From contig BDGG01000005.1 in the NCBI GenBank assembly GCA_001949185.1, forward strand, positions 434,001 to 498,000: a DNA stretch of 64,000 nucleotides, read 5' to 3'. This document shows, in pieces, positions 31,701 through 46,611 of this stretch. Both the position numbers and the translations under genes were made by a program. Position 1 is the first letter of the stretch. Each line of letters begins with the position of its first letter. Under the pieces are notes generated by a model. It saw only the letters and a program-made list of their open reading frames with translations, was not told where the DNA came from and did not search any database. This DNA is from Ramazzottius varieornatus. Its lineage: Eukaryota > Tardigrada > Eutardigrada > Parachela > Ramazzottiidae.

Positions 31701-33459
31701 TATTCAAAGGCCGGCTTCATCATCGATGTAAGAAACTCATATTGTCATCCGACGCACACTCCTAAAAGCTCCACTGTAAGATTTCCTCATTGCAGCTGGA
31801 AGATGATAGTTCGGGGAGCAAGGACCTTCTGTCGTTGGTCGACTACCTCCCTTCCAAAGAAACTCTCCTGTTTGGTTCAGAGGTATGTCCGATCCAGGAT
31901 CGTCTACGACAGCTGCGCCATGCAGGTTGGTATCGATACTTGGATGTAGCGCAGTTTGCGCGCAGTATTCCGCTGTCTTACCACTGGCATATCGATTATT
32001 CCACTGTAGAGTATTCACTGACCGGACGACCGGAAGTGCCTTTCGAGCTCCAGAATTTTTGTAGGGTGTGGAGGAGTAACCTGCTAAATGAACAGGATGA
32101 ACTTATGGATATTCTGCCTGTCTTCAAGACCCTTCTAAAGGTTTGAATTTCTCTTGGTAGACGGAATACTTACAGTGCAGTATTAGTCGGTTTCGTCCTT
32201 ATGAATACTTCTTCGTAGGACATCGTCTTTCGTGCCAGAGTATATCGACCCTGCCGTATTTGTGGCCTGGAATTCCGAATATCCGTTACTTCGGATGAGG
32301 AACTGCTCGTGTTGGCCATTGGGTCGATTCTACCAGAGCCGGTACCGCTCTATGGTCCTGCCGGACCGCTCAAGGCGCTCCTCGAGATCAAACGACCACA
32401 AAGGCAGAACAACGGGCGGTCAGGTATCGGACTACTTCCTATTTCATTACTTCAATTGAAATGTGCGATGTGAAATTATGTCGAATTTCTTTTTCATGTG
32501 TAGGCGTTTCCGGTAGTGACGAGAATAGTGACGCGACAACTTTTCCGCGCTTCGCAACAGATGGAGCCTCCGCGTCTGCTCACTTAGGCGAAACTCTGCA
32601 TCGAGATTCCCTGGCAGCGTCCTCCACGGGCGTCAGCTTGTCCAAGCACGGCATCATGGCCGGTTCCCGACACCGCATATCGCCACCTCGTCTGCCGCAC
32701 CTGATGACCAACAATACTCTCCTGTCTGAAGCCCCGTTCCGGCATCCGTCGCACGTGGAGATATCCTCGTTGTCGTTCGCCCACGCTAGTACCATTAAAC
32801 GATACGTGGGAAATCTGAACTTGGTCATTCTGAGGGAATGCCAGACACTCCGCGAAGTACCGTAATGCTTCATGATCTTGGCGAACTGTCGTCAGAGTAA
32901 GCGTACAGTTTACGGGTACGATGACGCATACATCATGCGCTTACAATGACGCCATTCGCCAAGTTCTGAAGCATTACAGTAAGCGCACATCTCATAATAT
33001 GCGGGAGCTCGACAAGATTGTTTTTCCGAAGTGGCGCACGTTTTCAAGCTTGTTGGCTGGAGCCGTGCGCCACTTGAAGGATAGAACTTGTCGATTCTGT
33101 TGTGCCAAGGTCCCATGTACTACAGTTCCTTTCTGCCTTTCAAAAGACTGATTGGTTTTACTGCTTTCAGGTTGAAGGCCCATCAGGGTTCATACAGCTT
33201 GCGCTGTCCGATGTGTATGCCATGGTTAGAGCTCAGGCACTTGCTTCCGGTGGGAATATGATACTTTCGTTTCATGTTGCTCAACTTCAGATCGCAGATT
33301 CGTATAACCAGGTAGACAAGGTTGAGTCGTGGTATTTTCTTCGGAACTTCCGTGGTTTAACGGTGTTCTGTTCTTCGGTAGGCCCAGTGTATTATCTACG
33401 TTTCCGGTGATATGGTAGAAGCGGAAGACAGCATGTCTTTTACGGAAAGTGAAGCCTGA
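28702..33459 (+). CDS. C2CD5: C2CD5 (CDP138) C2-domain membrane-traffic protein
   Basis: C2CD5 is an Akt substrate needed for GLUT4 vesicle fusion in mammals. Eighteen coding exons: 28702-28704, 28760-28846, 28929-29015, 29088-29146, 29232-29354, 29439-29527, 29596-30060, 30128-30270, 30308-30416, 30521-30726, 30804-30865, 30932-31158, 31300-31727, 31796-32140, 32219-32423, 32504-32856, 33171-33311 and 33382-33459. Phases close to 1069 aa (human ~1000). The C2 domain is residues 1-~115 (VKVKICEARNLPIMDR, MDYDTYSSHDAIGKIYVDL). Conserved C2CD5 blocks follow: TPRSTNEARQ with MSGELRRKIGGKV, then ALWWKEVRSEVFRLMKSIGC with LLCASGTAAVLD, then GYTEDVT, GLYVTALPKPARLTVFSEK and IKRYVGNLNLVILREC, ending with CIIYVSGDMVEAED. 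Coding exon 1 is the ATG alone, and intron 2 appears to start with GC (28847). Intron 16 contains one family B and one family A repeat. Confidence 0.93.
32860..32979. repeat. TA-flanked palindromic MITE (family B), copy 2, at a splice donor
   Basis: 120 bp, beginning CCGTAATGCTTCATGATCTT and ending GAAGCATTACAG, flanked by TA at 32858-32859 and 32980-32981. The preceding exon of C2CD5 ends at 32856, so the donor GTACCG consists of one host G, the TA target site and the first bases of the element. Confidence 0.8.
33004..33110. repeat. MITE-like repeat family A, copy 9
   Basis: GAGCTCGACAAGATTGTTTT, core GAAGTGGCGCACGTTTTC and CCGTGCGCCACTTGAAGG, then CTTGTCGATTCTG. It lies in C2CD5 intron 16, 22 bp after the family B element. 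Confidence 0.8.
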
Positions 33460-34045
33460 AGCTGCCGTATTTGTGCTAAGCTGCTTCTTGCCGCACTATT
33501 GTAAGTTATTTTGGCAGAAAGCTTCAATTCGAACAGATTTTCTGGTTTTACTTGCTCCTGACTTCTTATTACTTTATCTATTACTATGTGACCATTTCTT
33601 ACCTTGATCTCAACGCGAATCTGATTGGAGCTCAGTTTAAATAATGTATGTAAGACCAACAGCTGAACACTAAAACTTTGTTCTGACCCAGCGCGCACAT
33701 TCTTTACGAAAACTTTGGACGAAAAAATGTACAGGAATAATATAAAATCATTTTGTTAGTACGCGTGTTTACGCTCAAATGTTAGCCTACAGTGGACTCA
33801 TATTACTGAATAAATAGTTACAGTACTTTTTCTCTGAAGCTGTGACATATACAAAACTATGGCTAGCCTGTTGCCTTGCCCGACGCTGAATTCCACAAGG
33901 CTTTCGACTGCGCACCGGATATCCACGATCCATCCACAAGCATTGTCAAGCACGATATGTATCGATGGGTATGACGAACTTATCAGAGTACCAAATTTCC
34001 GTCGGGAACATAAGATAATACTCCATATCCATGTGTTGTAGGGTT
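33460..34045. other. Convergent 3' region of C2CD5 and the smoothelin-like gene
   Basis: AT-richer sequence between two convergent stop codons, with several polyadenylation-like AATAAA/TTTATT stretches. No coding frame is supported. Confidence 0.5.
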
Positions 34046-36079
<2,034 letters not shown>

Positions 36080-37848
36080 TGTGAGGCGCGAGGGAGGACC
36101 TTCCGCTGCTGCTACTCCAGACCGCAATCGCTGACTCGCGTGAGATTCCGGTAGTCTCCAATCAGATAACAAGACCCAGGTACGAAGGTCGCCGTTCCAG
36201 ATAGTATTGTATACGTGCCCAGGAAAAGGCGCTTCACATGCGGGGAGCTTCGTGTTGTCTCATTAGGATACTAGCTGTTGAATGTTTGTTGTTTTGGAAA
36301 GAGCTGTATCGCATATTGCGTTATTGACTCTTGGTTTTCGCACGTCTACTTCATCCTTTCTCGAAGCCATTGCGTGAGTGTTGAAAGTATGATCACAGGC
36401 TTTGAAACTGTTGCTTCTGTACAACTGCAGTGTGATTGACGTTCTCGCTTCCGTGTATCTCAACGGGTAGAAAATTGGAGCACAACAGTCGTCCATGGCG
36501 AAGAAGGCCGGCTTCCATGTGCTGAAGGCTTCAGGGTCCTTTTAAGACTGCGTGCCAGTGGACACATAGACTATACGATCTTGCATGCGAAATTATCATG
36601 GAGAGTCATGGTCGGTCAACTTCTAACTGAACTGAGATTCTAAATTTAGTTCCTCCGTGAGGCTGCCTCGCCGAACTTTGAAGTCAGTTTTGTGGCATGC
36701 TGTCCGTCAGTCCTTTGGCTTGCTGCGCACCAGCTGCGTTCGCGGTATGCCGTGCGGAAGTTCTCCCGTCTTCCTTTATGGGGCCGAGTTAGCAACCCAG
36801 GTGACAAAGACCTCAACCGATTTCAATCCCTTGGAATGAAGCACATGAAAAACTCGAATTAGCACGAGAACCTCGCTCCACGTACAAAGATTCCGCGAAC
36901 CTTCATGGTGACCATCGAAAAGTCTCAGTTTACAGCAATATGTTTTCCATCTATTCTAGGAGTGGGCCAGCTGGATGCAACGCCCCCTCTCGGTTAGTCG
37001 GCTACAGTTCGACTCCCCTCCTGCAACGCGTTTTTCAGCGGAAAAGTTGGCAATGAAGATACAACACGCACAAACTTCGCGGTTTCGCACTGACCTCTCT
37101 GATGTTGGCGCTATCTTCCTTGGATGTCTGAGCTAACTTTTTCGTTTCTTCTCGTAATTTTTCCGTCGGACGGTCGCATGTATACCGAAAACCGCGGACA
37201 CAAACCGAAAAACGAAAACACAAGCCCTAGAAAAGGATCTCTAGCAAAATATATACAGTGCGCAGCCAACTTCCTCGTTGTGCTCGTGGTCTCGTTGCGC
37301 AGAAATAAGCCACTTTGACCATTCATTCAGGTCAGAATGGATATGGAGAAATTGACATAGTTTTTCCATAGTACGGCGGGTTCTAAAAGAGGGAACAGCT
37401 CTTGCGTAAAGGTATAGAAGATTCAAGGTCTTCGAGGACTTTGGTCTGAACCTTGGACTGACTGGGTTGCTTGATTGTTGATTTGGAGAGACGCCGCGAA
37501 ATGGGATAACGGCAATCATGACACAGCAATTTTGACTTCGCCTTTCTTGCGTCGACTTCGACACTTCAAGTTCACGACACTTCGTTTTCCCTTTTCCATC
37601 TCTTTCCATCTTGTTGGCTACGATAAGTTTCCACCGCGAAGGATTCATCCTGTTCATCCTATCGGTTGCGGAGACAGCGCGCGGAAACGAGGAATCTGCG
37701 CAGAGTACATACTGGCTCAGGATCTTTGCTTGGAAACTTCGAGGTTGGTGTTGCTCTCGTGGACCGAACTGTGTGAGCCATTGTGCTCGTGTATTCCACT
37801 TTTTTGTCCCTGTAGTCAGAGAATCCAGCTTTACTTCTCCTTCCCATA
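36080..37848. other. Intergenic region upstream of the smoothelin-like gene and PSMC5
   Basis: 1.8 kb between two divergent genes. A 211-codon minus-strand frame (37876-37241) with an ATG runs antisense across the PSMC5 start, but it has no recognisable domain. Nothing else is supported. Both promoters presumably lie here. Confidence 0.4.
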
Positions 37849-40121
<2,273 letters not shown>

Positions 40122-40743
40122 CTCTGGACGGTCTCAGAAGTGGGAAGAAATTCCTTCCAGTTTTCTCCGTTTTTATGTATATTTATACTATGCTATGCGC
40201 GATACGATGAAACATACAGAATATTATGGTCTGCGGTCAAATACTGGTTTATAAAAGAGGATATTCGTTCTTCTGCGGTTCGGAATAAATAAACGACGTA
40301 AGGAAACCGCTCTGGACTTGCCACACATCAAATTTGTTTCTGACTTTCGAGTGGTATTCCCGCTGACCATACTCCTTGCAGTTCTTTGGTATCTGTTCGT
40401 TGTGCTGACTGTTATCGAAAGTTCCGCAGTATTAACGGGTGTTGTTGGGCGTGCCTGTTCAGCCAAGCAAAAAGGTCATTGCTTGTCTACGTTGCTTGGT
40501 CACTCTGTGTGGTGACGTACTTCCGGGGTGGACCAATATACTAACAACGAGTAAGATTCCGGCCTAATCGCCGCCAGCGAATCGGCAATTACCACGAATC
40601 GGCACCGCCCCTTAGGTTAATTATTAGAAATATCGAATATTTTCCAGCTGACTTCGTGAGATTTCGGACGTAGGGAAGTTCAGTCTATCGGTGTTTCATT
40701 TGTACCTACACATCTCTCTTCATCCTTACCTCGGATTGGAATC
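40122..40743. other. Intergenic region between PSMC5 and PDIA6
   Basis: Terminator side of PSMC5 and promoter side of PDIA6. A hydrophobic plus-strand frame at 40318-40515 lacks an ATG at its start and I do not accept it as a gene. Confidence 0.5.
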
Positions 40744-42502
40744 ATGGATAGGATGAGACCCCAAGGTGTAATAATCGGAACGGTAGCCGGACTTTTGCTT
40801 CTGGCGAATGGAGCGCACGCGTTATACGACAGCAATTCCGCCGTCGTCGACTTGACTCCAGATAACTTTCAGAAAGTCATCAAAAGCGACAGCATCTGGA
40901 TCGTCGAATTTTTCGCCCCTTGGTAACTCATCGTCGAGCGAGTCTTCACTGTTTGAAACTCATACTCCTGTAGAAAGTTCGTCGTCGGGGAATAAGAAAT
41001 ATCAGTAGCTTCCGTCCACGTCTACGTTGGAGCGGATAGTTAACTTTAACGTCCGTTCTTTTTCTAGGTGCGGTCATTGCAAGGCTCTAGTTCCAGAGTA
41101 TGAGAAGGCAGCAAAAGCTTTGAAGGTAGGTTTGCAAAATTGCAGGGATGCGCTGGGTACCTCCCGGTTGTTATAGACACTTTTTCCGTGAATCGCTGTG
41201 ATGGAGCATGACGTCACGTTCGTGTACGTGGGACTGCGTCTCTGGATAGTGCTTGGAGCATGACGTCATATACTACCTTGGGCTTTACCGAATTTCTTCG
41301 GTGTTCATTACTAGTGTGTCGCTATATGCGACTGTTTTGTTTTCGTGTGTGAATGGTATGATATGATAACTTCTTTGCAGGGTTTCGTGAAAGTGGGCGC
41401 TGTGAACGTTGACGACCATCGGTCCCTAGGAGCAGAGTACGGCGTGCAGGGTTTTCCCTCGATCAAGATCTTTGGCCTGGACAAGAAGAAGCCCGAGGAC
41501 TACAACGGTCCCCGCACCGCCGACGGACTTATCGATGGAGCCTTTAAAGCCATGAAATCCGCCGCACTCTCCCGCATCGGTAAGAAGTCCTCCAGTAGTT
41601 CCGACTCAAAGAGCGGCTCCGGAAACCAGAAGCCCCATGCGGAAACAGGTGGCGGCAAGGACGTTATCACCCTCGATGACAGCAACTTCGAACAGCTCGT
41701 CCTGAACAGTGACGAACCCTGGCTGGTTGAGTTTTACGCACCATGGTGCGGTCACTGCAAGAGCCTCGCGCCAGAATGGGCAAAGGCAGCCACTGACTTG
41801 AAGGGAAGGATCAAGCTGGGAGCTTATGACGCTGATGCTCAAAAGTCTTTCGCCAGTCGTTATAACATTCGTGGGTTTCCTACCATCAAGTACTTCCCAG
41901 CTGGTAAGAAAGATTCCAGTGAAGTAGTGGACTATGATGGGGCGAGAAACGCCGAAGGAATCGTGGCCTGGGCTGGGGAGAGGGTAGCGGAGAACCTTCC
42001 AGCACCGGATGTGAAAGAACTGACCAGTAACGATGTCCTGACCGAAGCTTATGCCGAAGCGCCTCTCTGTATCGTAGCTGTTCTTCCCCACATTCTTGAT
42101 TGTCAATCGAAGTGTAGAAATGACTACCTGGCTTCGTTGAGAAAGTTGGCGGAGAAGTACAAGAAGAACAGATGGGGATGGCTGTGGACTGAGGCGGGTG
42201 CACACACCAACCTGGAAGAAGCCATTGGGTTGGGCGGGTTCGGGTATCCGGCCATGGCGGCTGTCAGTGCCAAGAAGTCAAAGTTTACCGTGTTGAAGGG
42301 ATCTTTCAGTTTTGATGGTATTAACGCCTTTTTGAGGGAGCTGGCCGCCGGAAGAGGCTCGACGGAACCCATTCGCGGAGGCAAGCTACCGGAACTTTCG
42401 AAGAGCGAACCGTGGGATGGAAAAGATGGCAAGCTTCCTGTGGAAGATGACTTGAATTTAGATGATATTGAGCTGGACCCTTTGACCAAGGATGAATTGT
42501 AA
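40744..42502 (+). CDS. PDIA6: Protein disulfide isomerase A6 (P5)
   Basis: PDIA6 is an ER thiol oxidoreductase that forms and rearranges disulfides and works with BiP. Three exons: 40744-40922, 41068-41125 and 41381-42502, giving 452 aa (human 440). Residues 1-~27 are a signal peptide (GTVAGLLLLANGAHA). Two thioredoxin domains each carry an intact CGHC site: the first is split over exons 1 and 2 (FFAPWCGHCKALVPEY), the second reads FYAPWCGHCKSLAPEW. A Ser/Gly/Lys-rich linker joins them. The third, redox-inactive domain contains CIVAVLPHILDCQSKCRN, and the protein ends with an acidic stretch and the ER-retention signal KDEL. Domain order and tail match PDIA6 and not PDIA1 or PDIA3. Intron 2 holds two copies of GGAGCATGACGTCA. 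Confidence 0.97.
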
Positions 42503-44118
42503 ATTTTGAGCCACTGTTTTTCCTCACTTGTTTTTTTAATCTACCGATTCGTTACGCCTTCTTTTTTTCCAAGTAACCATGCTGAGTGAGTTACTGTTTG
42601 AACAATATTTATCATAAATCATGCACTATCTTTGTACCATATTTTCGACCGCTCGGGTTCTTGGAAGATGACCAGTGAAATATGCACTGAATCATCCGTT
42701 TATTGCGCTAGATTCGGTTGGAATTCCGTAAATTCTGTTAGAGTGAACAGTTCATAACGAGAAACCTAGGTGAGTTTTGTGTACATGCACACTGGGCGTA
42801 TTATGCCGTGTATATGACGTGTAGTGTGATATGTGTGAAATGTCTACCTGTGAACCCATAAAGGATTATGAACGGAAGTTGCCGTTCAACAGTCAGCAGA
42901 CAGCTCAAGATTACCAAAGAGAACTGAACAGCCTTATACGTTAAGTCTACGGAGGGAATACGCTGGCAGAGGCAGACGCCGAGTCAACACCGGTCTATTA
43001 GTCCGCAGCAATTTCCAGCGATACAAAGCGTCTTATACGCGATACAGACTAGCTCAGCTCTGTAGTCGTGACCGAGACGATCGTCGATCGAAATAATTAT
43101 GTGACGAGAGAACGTAGAGTAGCCACCCTATATAGCTCGTAGCCGTAGACGTATCCGCTCTACCATGCAGCTTCCTGCGCTGATCTTGCTACATGGCTAA
43201 CCGGCTTTCGGATTTATTACAACGACTTTGTCCAATCTGCTTCTCTTTATCCGTGTCTTACTGAATTACTAAACATCGGCGCCTTTCGTTCAGCTAACCC
43301 CGCAACGCCTTTGAAGGTCTGTCCAATATGTGACCGGAAATTCACCTAGACCGCTACAACCAGAATGTCTGTATTTTCAACCCAAACATTCCCGTTCTTT
43401 ATTCGGAACTCCGTTCCGCAGTATCGTGGCGTCGTATGATATCACCTCTAAAACGGATGTTATTTGATTGGGGAATTTCTCCATCATTCCACAGTAAGTA
43501 TGGGCACAATCGTCGCACTAGCGTAGCACGGTGATATCCGGGAAACCAAGTCCACGATCATTGTGCGTGTTACTGCGGCAGTTGTGCCTACCTACATGTG
43601 GCGCTCTTCCGCTTCTGGTCACCCCATATCTACGGGATGGTTATCTGCCGATCTCGAGGTGGAGGAGGATTAAAACCTCTGGGCGCTGCCCGTTCGGCTC
43701 TCGAGAACAGATACCTTCGGATTCGGTACCAGATAAGTACACGTGGTTTGCCTATCACAGCGAAATTACCGTAGTTTCAGAAAGGTTTCTTCCAATATCT
43801 TCTTCAAATGTTCGGCACAAGGAAGGACAATGTGCGAAAGTATTCTCATTCCGTCCCAATGATTATCTCCGGTTGATAAAAGGTTAACCTACTTCTGCAG
43901 AATACATATACATCTAAAACCGTACGGAGACACAACGCTCTGTATCGACAGTGAAAATCGTAAGACTACACCGCACGCAAACAGCTTGTTGTGTAAGCCG
44001 ATTAACTCATTTTCTACTCGGAATACTGTGTTGTTGCATTCCCAGTACGATTACGCCCCCCGATCTACCGAAGATTCCGGCCGAGTCCGTCGATCGTGAG
44101 TCTGTGGGCTGGTGAAAA
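42503..44118. other. 1.6-kb intergenic region
   Basis: Between PDIA6 and the S28 peptidase. I see the expected PDIA6 3' UTR but no supported coding frame, RNA gene or repeat family. Confidence 0.5.
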
Positions 44119-46418
44119 ATGAAGAACTCGTGGATGTCCTCTGTCTGCCTGATCCTGGGACTAGTGGGGAACTTTGTGGACTGCAGAGCGAACTTTCTCC
44201 TGGGAAGATACCTCGGGAGTCGACGCGGTGCCCCTCCGCATTCAGCAAAACTTCTTCGGTACGCGTCAAGTATCGTCTATTTCTCGGCAGTGGAAAATGA
44301 TTGACTTCTCTTGAGTTCCTGTTCTTAATACACAACGACCAATATTTTATTCTGTGTCTAACTTCTAACAGGGATTTTCCGGATCGGTATTTCCTGCAAC
44401 AACTTGATCATTTCAACGAGGCCGACCTGAGAACATGGTCACAGGTAATTCGCCTTACCGTTACAAAATGAAACGTAGTAGTACGTACAGCTGTGCGCTG
44501 TATGTTTCGATACAATTCATTCAAGAGCTTTACTGTGCATGAAGCGGTTCTGGGACAACGATCAATTCTACAAGTCCGGAGGACCCGTTTTTGTCATGAT
44601 TGGAGGTGAGGGACCCGAGAACCCCATATGGATGGCGCAGGGACAGTGGGTAAACTGGGCCAAACAGTTCCACGCCTTGTGCCTTATGCTGGAACACCGC
44701 TTCTACGGAAATAGCCATCCAACCAAGTTCGTATTAGTCCAGAGCAAGAAAGCTAGTTCAGTGTACCAGGCTGAAGTCAGTTTTGTAGGGACTTGTCCGT
44801 CAAGAACCTCAAGTACCTGAGCAGCAAACAAGCTCTGGCGGATCTGGCAAACTTCGTGACAAAACAGATGGAGAATCGAAATATTACCAACTCGAAAGTG
44901 ATCGTCTTTGGAGGCTCATACCCTGGAGCTCTTTCTGCCTGGTTCCGGTCAAAATACCCCCACATCGTTCATGCGGCGATCTCCTCCAGTGCGCCACTGG
45001 TGGCGCAAGAAAACTTCTCAGGTATTATATCCAGGCATTACCTACTGCCAGTTGAACTTTCCAGACACTGCGAGCTTTCTAAGAAGTCACCGCTGACTAT
45101 GCAAGTTTCTTGAAAATGCTGACTTGTCGGTCAATGATTGATGAAGTGCGGTGCTACGCCAGTCTACCGTCGCAGCTTTTTCCACCAAGTTAGTCGGGTT
45201 TCTCAACGTGGCGCCACCTTGTGAGGAGCCCTATATGCGACAAATTTGGGATTCCCACGATGTTGCACCAATATCTATGGGCTGCGATGCTATTATGGGT
45301 TTTCTGTCACGTTACAGAGTACGCTGTGGTGGTGAAGAAATCCCTGGCCAGATTCAGTCCGTTGTGCGTGGACAATGTTCAGGCTGCTAACATCGAGTTG
45401 GAAACGGCCCTGAAAAGTCAAGACTCTGCAGCTCGGCTGAAAAACTTGTTTCAACTATGCAGTCCTGTGGATGTTTCGAACAAGAAAGACCTCCAAAATC
45501 TGGTGGAGTCATTAACGGGGAATTTCGAGGATATTGTGCAGTACAACCGAGATAATCGCCGGTCCCCAACGAATAATATCACCATCGACTCCCTATGTGA
45601 GCTTATAATGGACGAGACGGCAGATTCGGCTCTGGAACGATACGCTCGGGTTAACAAACTCTTGCTGAACGCTACGGATCAACCGTGTCTGAACCACACG
45701 TATACTTCCTTTCTGGATTCCATAGGAGAAACCAAATGGACCAACGAAAGCAGCGCTGGAGGTAGCGTTATGAACGTTTGAGCAATTGGCGGATCAATCG
45801 CCGTGATCTTCACGCACCTGCATACTCAGATATCACCATAAATGTGCCAAGACCTGTATGCAGGTACAGGGAAAAACCGGCTTATTCCGCTCTAGAACCT
45901 CTCATTTGTTGCGTTTGTGTTTTTCGTAACGAGTGTTCGTGCTGCTCAGGACGGCAATGGACTTACCAGACCTGCACCGAATTCGGCTACTACCAAACCT
46001 CCGATGCCTGCGACCACCCATTCGCACGCATGTTCCCTTTGAAGTTCTTCGTGGACCAGTGTCAAGATCTCTTTGGCCTGAACGAAACGGTAATCCAAAA
46101 CGGCATCGCAGAAACAAATAGGTACTACGGCAAGCGAGACCTTGACATCAGCAGAGTGGTCTTCGTGAATGGAGACATCGATCCATGGCATGTCCTAGGC
46201 ATAACAAAACGACATGGCCATGAAGCTCCCGCCATCCTGATAGAAGGTACACTGGAAACCTACAATCCCATCGGTAGAGTGTCTTCCGAACCCAGGTCTT
46301 GTTATCCTCGATAGGTGCTGCACATTGTGCGGACATGTATCCATCACGGGAAGAAGATATTCCGGAACTGAAGTTGGCTCGGGTTGTCATTGAGTTTTTC
46401 CTGCGGAAATGGACTTGA
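44119..46418 (+). CDS. Secreted/lysosomal S28-family serine carboxypeptidase (PRSS16/PRCP type)
   Basis: S28 enzymes (PRCP, DPP7, thymus-specific PRSS16) cleave after proline or act in lysosomal peptide processing. Seven exons: 44119-44258, 44372-44444, 44545-44726, 44789-45021, 45318-45761, 45950-46246 and 46315-46418. Phases close to 490 aa. Residues 1-24 look like a signal peptide (SSVCLILGLVGNFVDC). Family blocks are QQLDHFNEADLRTWSQRFW, GGPVFVMIGGEGP, LEHRFYGNSHPTKDLS and the nucleophile motif GGSYPGALSAWFRSKYP. The catalytic Asp is in NGDIDPWHVLG and the His in GAAHCADMYP. The whole triad is therefore present. Several NxT/S glycosylation sites (NNIT, NATD, NHTY) occur. It resembles PRSS16 most (QQLDHF start, TYQTCTEFGYYQT), but PRCP is not excluded. 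Exon 3's acceptor (ATGAAG) is weak but fits the family alignment. Confidence 0.9.
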
Positions 46419-46611
46419 ACTTTCCAATGAATGTTATGTCAATACTTTCGCCGGGTCTTTTCACGACAACCACCATACAGTATACCCAACTAGATGGAAC
46501 TTAAAATTCCTCTTATCACAGAAAGGCAAATTGTAATTACTACTTCAGAAAAGATTCTGGAAAACCTTCAAACACGATACAAAACAAAATATAACACAAA
46601 CTGAACAATTC

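Noticed and set aside
36960-37030. Possible tRNA gene suggested by CAGTTCGACTCCC
   Set aside because: The B-box-like string is present, but flanking bases do not pair as a T stem and no A box or acceptor stem is visible.
40318-40515. 65-codon hydrophobic plus-strand frame
   Set aside because: No ATG at its start, no plausible upstream exon found, and it lies in the gap between PSMC5 and PDIA6.
41606-42205. 199-codon minus-strand frame
   Set aside because: Antisense of the large PDIA6 exon, which is a certain coding region.
42503-44118. Searched for a hidden gene in the longest gap before the S28 peptidase
   Set aside because: Short frames only (for example 43531-43887, lacking an ATG at its start); none shows domain or splice evidence.
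45022-45317. Possible extra exon in the S28 peptidase (frame containing TADYASFLK)
   Set aside because: Splicing directly from 45021 to 45318 gives the conserved SEYAVVVKKSL join, and the candidate frame runs into a stop.
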